Positions 32,716-44,194 of a DNA stretch of 64,000 bases are shown here, piece after piece. Both the position numbers and the translations under genes were made by a program. Positions within the stretch are counted from its first letter, which is position 1. Each line of letters starts with the position of its first letter. The notes beneath the pieces are model-generated. The model saw nothing but the letters and a program-made list of their open reading frames with translations. It had not been told where the DNA came from and made no database searches. Origin of the DNA: Nymphaea colorata (taxonomy: Eukaryota > Streptophyta > Magnoliopsida > Nymphaeales > Nymphaeaceae); NCBI RefSeq assembly GCF_008831285.2, contig NC_045146.1:3562001-3626000 (forward strand), written 5' to 3'.

Positions 32716-32848
32716 TTTCTATAGGGGACCACATTTTCTTAATAAGGGTCAGACTTTTCATGACACAAACCCTGTCACCTAGGTGCCATGTGTGCAAACG
32801 CGAATGTTGCAAGTTTAAAAAAACTTGGTTAGAGGTGCAGTGAGACAA

Positions 32849-32865
32849 TGTGTGTGTGTATATAT
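32849..32865. repeat. TG/TA microsatellite, left remnant of the copia-2 target
   Basis: TGTGTGTGTGTATATAT abuts the left LTR. The right LTR is followed by a long TA run, so the element landed inside a TG/TA microsatellite. Confidence 0.8.
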
Positions 32866-33029
32866 TGTTAAATACTTTTAGAAGTTGATTAGAGATTTTC
32901 TGAAATTTTAGAAAGTTGGAAGGGTCCACTTTATTGTTTTCTTATTTCTAGTGGACTAATTTTGTAAAGTTCTTAATACCCTAATCTCTTTTAATATGAG
33001 TTAGGGTTACGTGAATGAGAATGAGTATG

Positions 33030-33061
<32 letters not shown>

Positions 33062-33088
33062 GTCCCTTTCTACCTCCCATATTGAACA
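32866..33088 (+). repeat. 5' LTR of copia-2
   Basis: It runs from TGTTAAATAC to TTGAACA and contains 'gagttagggttacgtgaatg' and a CT microsatellite (33037-33060) near its 3' end. Confidence 0.92.
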
Positions 33089-33100
33089 TGGTATCAGAGT
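33089..33100 (+). other. Primer-binding site of copia-2
   Basis: TGGTATCAGAGT directly follows the LTR, one change from the initiator-Met primer consensus. Confidence 0.85.
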
Positions 33101-33779
33101 GACGGCCCTAGGGATTTAGAGTTCCACGCTCCTTCCCTCCCTTCCTCCTTTCTCATCTTTCCCGACAACTAGGGTTTCACGTCTGAAATCACTGCTGATT
33201 ACAAAAGGAGCAAGCAAACTGGTTGGTGAAAAGGGGTTAATCACGTTTAACATGTAGAGACGTGATTAGCACCCTGATGTTGCTGATTGAAGACGTTGAG
33301 TTGTAGAAAAAAAAAACAAATCTGATGTCATTGTGTGTGTTGCTTCCGTGGAAGAAGGTCAGGCCATCGACAAAGGTGTGCTGATCTGCTTGGTTGGGTG
33401 TTGCCTCGTGGATCTTCACATTTAGAGGTATGTTTTATTGGCAGCGTTGAAATCATATGGAGGGGGAGCATCGTTGAAGTCAAGTGGTGTAGACTGGTTT
33501 CAAATTTCTTTTTGGGCAGCATCGTTGGAGTCAAGATTAGTTTCAGTTTGCCTCGTTTTCCAGCATAGTTGACGTTGAGTGGAGCTGTCCAACCTATGCA
33601 TGCTTGCTGCCTAATATCTATATCTAATATTGCTGCTTGATATCTACATCTGACAGTTGCTATCTATGCCTGAACTAGCCTGCTATTCTCTGGTTGCATT
33701 CATATTGTTGCACGTTTGGTTGTGTTCATCTTATTGCATTTCCTTGTTGGCTATGATCCACGTATTCTATAATTTTACT

Positions 33780-34998
33780 ATGGCTGACAGCAGTAGGTCA
33801 GAAGGGCCTAATGAATATAAGATGGTGGGGAACTCCTTCTCCTATGGAACCACAATCAAACTTGATGGTTCAAATTATGAAATTTGGTCGAGGGTATTTA
33901 CGATGTCGGTGGCTGGTCATAGGAAGAAATATATTCTTGACGAAGATGAACCTCTTGAGAAAAAATGAATATATGCTACTTGGGAATAACATTGTGATGT
34001 CGTGGATCATGAACAGTATAGAGTCTTGTATCGCTCCAACGATTGCATACTACTCCAAAGCTAGAGATATGTGGTCTTTCCTGAAGAAGACATATTTACA
34101 TGCTACTAATGTTATTAAGATCTTGCAGTTGGAAGAAGAACTTTGTAACATACGGCAAGTTGATCAAGACCTACCACAATATTTTGCTACGTTGACGACT
34201 GCATATGAGCGGTTAAAAGCTCTTCATCCACCATGCAAGCACTGCTATGCATCTCATTTTGAAATTGGTATGGTGGCAAAGTTTCTACCTGGGTTATCTT
34301 CAAAGTACTCTGTGGCAAAGTCTCAAATCCTCACAGGTCTTCCAGACTTAACAAACACATATAATAGGCTGAGTCATCTTACTGTCACCCTTTCTCAGCC
34401 TACACATGACACACCAGTCTCTGCACTTGTGATATCAGGAGGAAGGGGTCATAGATCTTTTGCTGGCACGAGAGGTGGCATAGGTCGTGGTGGAGGACGC
34501 GACAGATTTCAGTGCTCTTATTGTGGCAAGTTGGGTCATTTAGAGGATCGATGTTGGGACAAACATCTTCATCTTCGTTCTACTGGGTCATCAGGGCGTG
34601 GTGGAGAGAGAATCATTATAGGAAAGGGGCCTTCTTCGTTTAATGCACCTTCCTCACAGGCTACAACTTCTATGGTTGAGTCGGCTTTCACTGTTGGTGC
34701 CCCTGCCATTGACCCAGGTATGATATGGATGATCGACTCAGGAGCTTCCAGGCATTGTTGTAATCAGTCACATATGTTTCTACCATTAACCAGGTTCACT
34801 ACACCACAGCATGTAAGTTTGGCTGATGGCAAATTGTCACCAATTCTGGGCAGCAGGGATATCTACGTCACATCTTTGGGCACCATTACCCATGTGTTAT
34901 ATGCTCCTAAATTTCCTGTTAATTTGTTATCTGTTAAGCAATTGGCTAGAGGCTTACAGTGTAAAATCATTTTTTATCCTGGTTCATGTTCTTTTTAG
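33780..34998 (+). pseudogene. gag: copia-2 gag and protease
   Basis: Gag starts at the ATG at 33780 (MADSSRSEGPNEYKMVGNSF) after a leader of nearly 700 bp. A frameshift near 33960 moves into the second frame, which then stays open for more than 1 kb. It contains the copia gag core ('ARDMWSFLKKTYLHATNV', 'LPQYFATLTTAYERL'), a Gly/Arg-rich stretch, an intact CCHC knuckle CSYCGKLGHLEDRC, and the protease active site WMIDSGASRHCC followed by 'LADGKLSPILGSRD' and 'LYAPKFPVNLLSVKQL'. A TAG at 34996, probably from CAG, ends the frame just after the protease. The gag-protease part is the least damaged section. Confidence 0.85.
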
Positions 34999-36385
34999 GA
35001 CTTACAAACTGAGAAGACGATTGGTGGTGGCCATGAATGGGAGGGACTCTACTTTCTCTCTACCCCAGTCAATGTCGCTGCATCATCATTCACATCGAAG
35101 CCAACTCCTTTGCAATGGCATCTCAAACTGGGTCATCCCTCTGTGTCCAAACTTCGTCGCATGTTTTCAGATATTCATGCATCAGAGTCTTTCCTATGTG
35201 AAGCATGCCAGTTAGGCAAGCATACACGTAGTAGTCTTCCCTCGAGTCAGAGTCTATCTAGTAAGACTCCTTTTCATTTACTTCATGTTGATGTTTGGGG
35301 GTCAAGTCGAGTTTCTTTTCGTCCACGTTTCTAGTATTACCTTGTTTTGGTTGATGATTTTACCAGAGTCAGTTGGGTATTTTTGTTACGGGAAAGGTCT
35401 GAAGTCATTTGTATTCTTCAGAAATTTATCAAGGAAATAAAAACTCAGTTTGATTCTATTGTCAAAAATATTCGCACTGACAATGCTCTTGAATTTAAAT
35501 CTTTTGTTCTACTTCAATTTGATGTTGATCATGAGATTCGACCATAATATACATGTCCCCACATGTCTCAACAAAATGGTGTCGTGGAACGTAAACATCG
35601 TCAGCTTCTAAATGTGGCTCGCACCCTCATGTTACACACTCATATGCCCGCCTACTTTTGAGGTGATGCTATTCTTACAACTTGCTATCTCACTAACTGA
35701 TTGCCCTCGTCTGCCATTCAGGAATGCATCTCATCCAATTACTATACCCAGATCGACCATGATTTCATATACCTCCCAAAGTATTTGGATGCACCTGCTT
35801 TGCACACATTTTAGGCCCAACTAAAAACAAACTTGCTGCCCAGGCTATTAAATGTATGTTCATTGGTTATTCTGTCAATCAAAAAGGGTATCAGTGTTTT
35901 GATCCCCAGACCAAGAAAGAGATGTCGGTGCGGATGTTACATTCTTTGAGTCTCGTCCATATTTTTCCACTTCGTGTTCTACCATGTCTGAGCATCCAGT
36001 TTCTATTCCTCTTCCTATTCCCCTAATTTCACTTGAGTCTTTGCCTTCTTCTCCATTGTTGTCTTGTGATCGTTTCCATGATCCTCCACTTGTCTACACT
36101 CGTCGTCAAAGTCCCTATCCTAACTGTCCACCAACATCTTCTCATGAGGTAAGTTCCACTGGTAAGACTGACTCAGGTAGAAATGATGACTTCTATGCAG
36201 ATGATCTACCAATCGCCATTCGCAAGGGCCGACAACAGTGCACCATGCATCCAATCTCTAACTCTATTTCTATGAATCATTTGAGTACAAGTTTGGTGCA
36301 GTTTGATCGAGCTATGTCTAGTCACACTATCTCATCATCTCACCACCAAGCCTTGTTAGATTTTCGGTGGAAACAGCCTATGTAG
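34999..36385 (+). pseudogene. copia-2 integrase
   Basis: In the same frame as the protease come 'WHLKLGHPSVSKLRRM' and CEACQLGKH, the HHCC zinc region. The core has Asp in LLHVDVWG, Asp in IRTDNALEF and Glu in VVERKH, all kept, after 'PHMSQQNG'. In-frame stops lie at 35332, 35545, 35659 and 35698. The region after 35700 has frame changes and an S/P-rich linker (35984-36380) leading to RT, ending with a TAG at 36383. The product is untranslatable, but the catalytic residues are still readable. Confidence 0.82.
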
Positions 36386-37868
36386 GAGGAAATGGATGTT
36401 CTTCTCTCTCAAGAGACTTGGGACTTGGTGGATCCCCCACTAGATTGTGATGTTGTTAGCTCCAAATGGGTATTCACTATCAAATATCATTCTGATGGTT
36501 TCGTTGAGCGTTTCAAAGCACGCCTTGTTGCAAAAGGTTATACACAGACTTATGGGGTTGACTTCTTTGAGACGTTTTCATCAATGGCAAGATTAAGTAC
36601 TATTCGCCTAATTATCTCTCTCGCAGTTCAACAGAATTGGCCTCTTTCCCAACTTGATGTGAAAAATGCATTCATATATGGTGATTTCTCTGAAATGGTT
36701 TATATGCAACAACCACCTGGTTTTGAACGTCAGGGGAAGTGTTCCAAGGTATGCAAACTCAAAAAGGCTATCTATGGACTTAAACAAAGTCTCCGCGCAT
36801 GGTTTCATAAGCTAAGTGAGATTCTATCTAAGTGTGGTTTTCAAAGATCCCAACTTGATCATTCATTGTTTATCAAGCGCAGTGCAGATGGTATAGTGAT
36901 ATTGATTGTATATGTTGATAACATTGTTATCACATGGGAAAATAATCAAGAGATAGCTAAGACAAAGGAGTTTCTACTGAAACACTTTGTCACAAAAAAC
37001 CTTGATCAACTCCATTATTTTCTTGGTATTGAAGTTGCTCGTAGTAGTAAATTGGTTGTGATGTCTCAGAGGAAATATGTTTTTGATCTTTTGCAGGAAA
37101 CATGATTATTGGGGGGCCAAACCTGTGACACTTCCTATGAATCCTTGGATTCATATTCATGATGATGAATCAGAGACTTTTGACTCTAGATCTTACAGAT
37201 CTCTGATCGAGAAACTTTTATATTTGACTATCACTCGTCCAGACATTAGCTTTGCTGTGAATAAGCTAAGTCAATTCATGGAAAAACTTCAAAAAGGTCA
37301 TTGAGATGCTGCCTTAATGGTGATAAAATACTTGAAATCAGCCCCTGGAAAGGGGTTATGGTTCAAAAGGGGAGAAAGTGTGGACATAGTATCACATAGT
37401 GATGTTGATTATGCAGGGTCAGTAGATGACAGAAGATCTACTATAGGTTTTTGAGTCTTTATTGGAGGGAATCTTATTTCTTGGAGAAGCAAGAAACAAA
37501 ATGTGGTTGTTAGATCTAGTACTGAGTCTGAGTATAGAGCTATGGCCCAAACTGCGGCCGAAATATCTTGGGTCAAACCTGTGCTTCTAGAATTGGGGAT
37601 TTCAGTGAACCTCCCAATGAAGATGTATTGTGATAACAGAGCAGCAACCTATATTGCAAATAACTTTGTTTTTCATGAGATGACAAAACACATTGAAGTG
37701 GATTGTCATTATGTTTGAGACTTGGTACAAGGAGTCATTAATACTATTCATGTCTCTTCTGAAGATCAAGCAGCTGACATGTTTACTAAGGTGCTTCCCA
37801 TCAGTGATTTCTTGAGAGGATGTAACAAGCTGAGCATGATTGATATCTATGCTCCAGCTTGAGGGGGA
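36386..37868 (+). pseudogene. copia-2 reverse transcriptase and RNase H
   Basis: The RT runs open from 36392 to 37105: 'SSKWVFTIKYHSDGFVERFK', 'GYTQTYGVDFFETF', the first catalytic Asp in SQLDVKNAF, and 'YGLKQSLRAWF'. The catalytic pair is YVDN instead of YVDD, so the second Asp is lost and the enzyme would be inactive even if translated. A frameshift near 37100 and a TGA at 37302 follow. RNase H shows 'SWRSKKQ', 'SSTESEYRAMAQTAAE', 'MYCDNRAATYIANN' and 'KHIEVDCHYV', then 'ADMFTKVLP', with stops between the blocks. It ends at the purine tract. Confidence 0.85.
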
Positions 37869-37869
37869 G
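37858..37869 (+). other. Polypurine tract of copia-2
   Basis: CTTGAGGGGGAG abuts the right LTR. Confidence 0.8.
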
Positions 37870-38085
37870 TGTTAAATACTTTTAGAAGTTGATTAGAGGT
37901 TTTCTGAAATTTTAGAAAGTTGGAAGGGTCTACTTTATTGTTTTCTTATTTTTAGTGGACTAATTTTGTAAAGTTCTTAATACCCTAACCTCTTTTAATA
38001 TGAGTTAGGGTTACGTGAATGAGAATGAGTATGTTTCCTTTCTCTCTCTCTCTCTCTCTCTCATCCCTTTCTGCCTCCCATAGTG

Positions 38086-38089
<4 letters not shown>
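37870..38089 (+). repeat. 3' LTR of copia-2
   Basis: 220 bp, aligned base for base with the 5' copy apart from about seven substitutions, a one-base indel and a shorter CT run. Confidence 0.92.

Positions 38090-38126
<37 letters not shown>
38090..38126. repeat. TA microsatellite, right remnant of the copia-2 target
   Basis: An uninterrupted TA run directly follows the right LTR. Confidence 0.9.
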
Positions 38127-38127
<1 letters not shown>

Positions 38128-40189
38128 CTTGAAATCAAGTAGCTACTTCCATGGCCTTTTTTTAATTTTGAGAGACTAAAAACCATCTCAAATGATGCAT
38201 TGCGTGGCTAAAAACTGCGATCAATTACCATCAACCCATGCATTATTTGTGATAGTTTTTAGCATCAATTTTTTAAAAAAAAAAAAACCATAGAACGAGA
38301 CACTTCCTTTCATGACTAATTACTTATACCAAAAAAAAACCATCCAACCATAGAGGTCGGCCGGCTGATTTCAGTTCGTATATATATTATCATTCTAATG
38401 ATCTATTGATTATTCAATGAAAAACATCATCTTGTTCCATAATAATGAGGTAAGAAAGCTTTCAGTTTCAGTTCATATCTTGAAGTGCTCATCTCTTGGG
38501 CTGGTGATCTGTTTCATGCTCAGTGACGTGCTTGTGTGATCCCTTGGAAGAAGTCTTGTTTTCTCTCCTCTTTTTGTTTCACATGGTAGAAAAAAATTTC
38601 ACCCCATCTCTTCCCCAAAGCTCGCTACTATCAATCTTCCAGCATCTATTGTTAAGGGCTTTGTGGCTTTATTAAGGGAATGGAAATAGAATCAAGAGTA
38701 CCTCTTACTAAGCAAGTGAATGCAAGTGAATGCTATTACTTTGAAGATAAATAGGAGAACTTGAACTACCAGTTATGAGAGAAAGTTATGTATCCACTGT
38801 TTTAAAAAACTATAAACCATTACCAACGTTTTGTGGGTAAAGACATTTACCAAGTTGTTTGGCAAATGGAATACTTTGAAAGTGTTACATAAATCTTTCC
38901 CAATTTTTTGGAACAGATTTATGGACACCTATTTTTAGTGTTCCGTGAATCTACTTAAATATTTTGGTGGAACATTTGCTGAGTACTCCACTTGTCAGAC
39001 AGCCTTTTAATGATGGGTTCTAAATATTTAATGAGCCGGTAACATCCAGCAGCCAGCTGATTTCAATACATCGCATTAACATATGATAAAAGTGTCCATT
39101 TTGCTAAACATAAATTAACAAAATTATATGCATATTGTAGAGAAATGTATTGGCTCACAAATTTCACCTTCAAAATATGCATCAAGGTCATACGACCATT
39201 CTAAACAGTCGGAAGCCATTACCCAAAAAGATGAAATTGCTGTGAAATCTAGCTGACATAATCTTCATGATATTGTCCTTAAACAAAACAAATGCAAGAC
39301 TTGAACAAAACAAATGCAAGAAAAACAATTTTAGTCCAAATTTGATGATATGGAAACTTCCCTCGCTTGTAGAAGAAGTAATTGTCAATATCTGAATTTC
39401 TGACTAAACTTGTGAAAAAAAAAAGTAAACTTTGAGTTCCTGATCAGATCAAAGTGATAGCATTTTTGCTGCTTCATGGACAGGTTCAAATATGAGGTTT
39501 CATATACCTCCTAATTTAAGAGAAAATTATGAAGGAAACAACAAGTTTGCTTGTTACCATTACTCTGAAGCTGGATAACATAATATGCCTAGGTGTCCAA
39601 AGCTAAGAAAAGTAGAAAGAAGGTTGTAAAGGTAGAGGCCTGTCTAGAATGAATAGATGAAACAAAAGCCTTAATTTCGGAAAACATAGATGAAAAAATT
39701 TACATAAAATCCCAAAAAAAAAAAAAAAGTAAATTGGTAACTCATGTGGGTCTAGTTTGATTTTGATATTACAAAATGGACAGTCATAGAAATTTGATGT
39801 TTTGCTTTAAAAAAAGGTTATAACATTAACCCACGATATGAAGCTAGATCGATATTCGATTCCCCTAATTATTTATTTCGTTTTCATATAAAAGTTTGTA
39901 AGTGTAAAGTAATTGTAACTACATAGATTTTTATGTTCTTTTAGTTTCAACTTCATGAGCGCTTCTTTTTCTTATTTACTTAATTTGTGGTGGATTGATG
40001 CCTCCTAATTTATATATTTGGTTTCGTCATTGGATGATTGTGCTTCAAAAGTGATTTTTGACATAAGATATGAAATTTTATTGCTCTAGTACTATGCAAC
40101 AAATTGTCATTTCAATCACTAATTAAATGAAATAAAAGCAAATTGTACAAATGGAAAATAAATAGCTTGTTATTTAAGGAACTAACAAT
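38127..40189. other. Gene-free stretch
   Basis: No gene was recognised. 38361-38380 repeats the 'cggccggctgatttcagttc' motif also seen near 23805, and a weaker version lies near 39051. Several poly-A runs are present. Confidence 0.4.
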
Positions 40190-40258
40190 TATATATATAT
40201 ATATATATATATTTATTTATTTATTTATTTATATTATATTTATATATTATTGTTAGTT

Positions 40259-40337
<79 letters not shown>
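40190..40337. repeat. Long TA microsatellite with ATTT run
   Basis: TA (40190-40212), ATTT repeats (40211-40232), a short spacer, then about 37 uninterrupted TA units (40264-40337). The open frame across it (Tyr-Ile repeats) is an artefact. Confidence 0.95.
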
Positions 40338-40341
<4 letters not shown>

Positions 40342-42216
40342 CAATCCACTGACTAATTTCTCTAGAAAACTGATAAAAAAAAAATCTCTCACATGCATGT
40401 CTACAACTTACAATTCTGATTCTCAATTTTCTTGTACTATAATTTGTAAAAGATTATTTCTACGACGTTGAAAATTGGAGCGTTAGATGAAATTTTCGCT
40501 TTTAATTGCTGTTCATTTAATGATGCTTAGCTATAATTATACTTTCGGAGTAAAAATTTCAAGGGCGGGCCACTAATGAATAACCGATCCATTGGATTCA
40601 TGCGATTCTATCCATCCACACTCAAAGTTATTATGAATAATATCAATTAATTAAGTAAGAAAACAGGAGGAAGTATAATATTATCCCTATGAAAAGACTA
40701 AATTGTCGTTTACAGAATGACCACCTACAATGAATTTAAGAAGAGAAATGTTATATAGTCATCAAATCTCGCAACTAAGAAACTGGTAATTCATAAAACA
40801 AGAAATGCGTTCAAAGCTTTAAAGCATGAAGACTGTTGAGCCTTGCTTTCTTAATTCATGAAGATCATTAACTAAAAAAGAAGGCACATACAAGAGAAAA
40901 ACAAATGTTGTGTGATACAAAACTTGTCCAGCTTGGGGATCGAGCTTAAAGTAATATTCAATTAATGAAATTGAAAACCTATTTGTAATATTGAATGTAA
41001 GAAATGAAATATTGTCGCCAAATGCTTAAAAAGTAACTGAAAAGCTCATCATAAGAAATGCCACACATTTGTGAATAATCGTAGGAAATAAAATAACATG
41101 AGTAAATAATTTTTTTTTTTTTGAAAATTTTTGGCAGGGGTCCAAATGCATTTTTCAAAATTTTTATTGGGGTCAAATTATATTTTTTTAAACATTCAAA
41201 CCTCCAAAACCCTACAACCAACTAGTACTGCACAAGAAGTCGATCCAACTAGCACTAGACTCGTTTATAAACAAGTGAAGCTAGAGTCCAAATGCATGCT
41301 CAAAATATAATTGAGTCAAGTTCAAGTCATAGGAACTCAATTCATTTAAACTCAGTTCGGCTCAACTATGTAATGCATGTTGAATTATAATGAAAGAATA
41401 GTTAAAAGAGTAGCAATAAGCGAATTAAAAGTGTCAATAAGTTAAATGAGTTAAAAGAAATTAGACATGCTTAACAAAAATGAGTTAAACAAGTTGAGTT
41501 TGAGTTCGATGTTGTATCATTGAGTCGAGCTCTGGGGCTTACCTCTAGACTTTTGCCAATTTTTAAGCCTAACAAGAAACACTTAACAAAATAGGTAAGG
41601 GAAATTTTCAAAATACACTTAACAAGAAACAAACAAAAGGAGGTTCTAATCCAGTTCCACCTAAGGCCGAGATTGAAATTGAGTGAGACAGCAAATATTT
41701 GCATACATGGTTTTCAAACAACGGTTAAATTGAGGAAGGTTGTATTTGAACCCAAAAAAAAATCCAGGTGAGCATGAATCTTTCCTTCTCAATTAGTCCT
41801 AAATAAGAAAGCTGATAAATATCTACTTAAACTATGCTTATATCTATACGCAGTGTGAAATGCCGGCTAAGTTAACCCTAGGCTTTAGTGGTAGCATGCA
41901 AGAGGATGGCATTTTGATAATGAGGACATAACTTTCCAAGTGGACGAAGAGTGTGTCGAGCATTTCTTTTGACCACAGGTGATAGCTTGAAAGAATAAAA
42001 AATGTATTTATAGCATGGCAAACCATTCATGTACATGCTTAATTAAAAGGGAAACTATACGGGGTATTCTAAAACATGGAGGTAGAGATTCCACTATTTT
42101 TGTGCTTTTACATTTTACATGGAATATAATGAAAAAAAAACATAAAAGAAATAAAACCCTGTGACCAAAGACAAATAAATGTTAGGAATGTCTGTTGCGA
42201 GGTACACTTAAACTGG
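40338..42216. other. Gene-free AT-rich stretch
   Basis: No coding similarity was seen. 41100-41220 contains 'ggggtcaaatta' and 'ggggtccaaatgc' phrases, possibly decayed repeat DNA, but no structure could be defined. Confidence 0.35.
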
Positions 42217-42224
42217 TTATATGC

Positions 42225-42480
42225 AAGCCTGGTCATCGGTTCAGTCTGGCGCCTGAAACCCAAACCTAGGCCCAGCTCAGTCCGGTTACAATAAAAAATA
42301 TTTTTAAACATAAAATAAATTTTTTAATATAAAATACATTTTTTATAATAAAATATATATTATTAATAAAATAAAAATAATATTAAATAACTTACCGACC
42401 CAAATCAGACCCATCAAACCAGCCCCAACCGGTCTTTTTGGGCCTTGTACCGTATCCGACGGCCCGATGCCCACCCTTAA
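42225..42480. mobile_element. MITE, GGGCATCGG family, copy 2 (hAT-like)
   Basis: 256 bp. The ends AAGCCTGGTCATCGG and, reverse-complemented, AAGGGTGGGCATCGG are inverted with a few changes. The 8-bp flanks TTATATGC (42217-42224) and TTATATGT (42481-42488) match at 7 of 8, as expected of a hAT-type target duplication. The AT-only core (42290-42395) aligns well with that of the copy at 43927. No coding capacity. Confidence 0.7.
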
Positions 42481-42488
42481 TTATATGT

Positions 42489-43918
42489 ACAGGTTATGTT
42501 AAATGCATGAAAATAGGTCAATGAAATACATGTGAAGCCCACACGTCGTATGGACTGCCTAAAGTACACACGTCGTATGTTGTATTCCCCATAAATGCGT
42601 TTAGATGTATTTCGTGTGCCCACACGACTTCAGATGTATTCTAAATATTCGCCTGTGGATCTCTAGTCTTTATAGTGTTCTTCAAATGACAGAATAAAGA
42701 AAAATGTGACCTACAAGTTGAGTTGTGATACGACCAAGTTTTAATAGAATTATGCATGTCTGCAAAAACTAAAACAGGAAATCTAGATATTAAATCGCAG
42801 TTTTGGGATGTATAAAAGGATGACCTGACGTGCCCTTTAAAAAAAATGAAAATTATATAACTAAAATATAATATACCCATTTAAACATCGTGTCAATTGT
42901 GTGAAAATATATACCCTCAAAACATGAGAGCATGCCCATATTGCTTGAGAGACTGGGTGGCAAGATATGATGCATTCAGACCACGAATCTTGATATTAAA
43001 TTTGGAGATTAAAATTTGTATCTGGAATGGAAAATAAACCAAGGATTATAAGTAAAAGATTGGATTTGTAATTTGGACTGAGATCAGAAATGAGAACTCC
43101 GATCTAGAACAGATGATGATGGATCTCATAGTTCTTGGATTTGGATTAAAGAGTTGACTATGAGATTTGATTTGGAATAGGGGGCATCCACTCTCTAGGT
43201 CCTACCAGCTCAGTGGGCTTGGAATGGGCTAGCCAGCTGGGTTTGGCATCAACTAAGTCAACCAGGAACCTGAGGCATTTGACTAGGCTGGATGTGTGTT
43301 CACATTAAGGTTAACTGATAGGTGACTCTGGGTCAACAAACTGGGCTCAGTGGACTTAACCAGTTTCTGAAAAAAACTAGACTGAAAATGAAAAGAGAAT
43401 TATGAAAATGAAAGATAAATTTGGGGAATTTGTCGATTCGGTAGGTTTCATGTGGAGTTTTGACTAGGTGAATTGAAGGGATCCAGACATAAGTAGAGTA
43501 GCTCTCATACTATAATTCGTCGAGAAACAATAGAATTCGAATGAACTTCCAGATAAAACAAGCTCCAGACACAATTAAGAGTGAAGGAAGTAAAGTAAGC
43601 GAAGTGGGATAAGGTTAGTGAATTTGTAAAAGTAAATTGACCTTCACCCAGGGTATTTGACCTAGAAGTAAACTAAGGAAGGGTAGATCATAGTTTGATG
43701 AACTTGTTTCCAACTTGACTGGAGTTGGTTCCACTTGATCGAGCTAGAATTGGGCTCTAACATCATAAATTGAGTGAAGAGAGAGAGAGAGAGAGAGAGA
43801 AGAATGACCTTCAAACACTCTAGAAATTTAATTGAACTGAATTTAGGGCAATTGAGTTGGAGATGAGCTGGCACTAGGTCATTTTGAGCATGGTCGATCT
43901 TCTCTAAGCCTTGTCCGA
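42489..43918. other. Gene-free stretch
   Basis: The only structured item is a GA microsatellite at 43779-43801. 43190-43420 has many 'tgggctcag/gactaggctgg' type phrases, GC-richer than its surroundings, with no identifiable coding. Confidence 0.35.
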
Positions 43919-43926
43919 GTTACCAC

Positions 43927-44186
43927 TAGACTTGCGCATCGATTCGGTCCGACCCGATAAGAGTCGGGCTCAGGTCGGACCTATCCCGAGTCTGGCCCGG
44001 CCTGATTAAAATAAAAAAATATTTTCTTAAAATATAAAATAAAATTTATTGAATATAAAATACGTTCTTAATAATAAAATATGTATTATTATTAAATAAA
44101 AATAAATATAAAATATAAAAAAAAATTACCAGGTCCCATCGGGTACCAGGTACCCATCGGGCACCCAGGCCCATTGCCCAGGCTTA
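43927..44186. mobile_element. MITE, GGGCATCGG family, copy 3
   Basis: 260 bp. The AT-only core (about 44008-44130) is collinear with that of 42225-42480 ('aaaaaatatttt ... tataaaataaa-ttt-tt-aatataaaatac'). The arms are GC-rich, with 'cccgataagagtcggg' on the left and 'ccatcgggtacc' and 'gcccattgcccagg' on the right. Flanks GTTACCAC and GTTAGCTC agree at 6 of 8, weak support for the target duplication. Confidence 0.6.
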
Positions 44187-44194
44187 GTTAGCTC

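Larger units (their letters stand above)
32866..38089 (+). mobile_element. Full-length, older Ty1/copia retrotransposon (copia-2)
   Basis: The element is 5224 bp with LTRs of 223 and 220 bp, TATAT at both flanks (32861-32865 and 38090-38094), a primer site at 33089 and a purine tract before the right LTR. The LTRs differ at about seven single bases plus repeat-length changes, so it is clearly older than copia-1. Gag-PR, integrase, RT and RNase H are all present, but pol is broken by many stops (for example 34996, 35332, 35545, 35659, 35698, 36383, 37302) and a few frameshifts. The TATAT flanks lie in a TA microsatellite, so they are weaker evidence than ATTAC is for copia-1. Confidence 0.93.

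Noticed and set aside
40250-40471. Open frame beginning with a long Tyr-Ile repeat
   Set aside because: It is the translation of a TA microsatellite.
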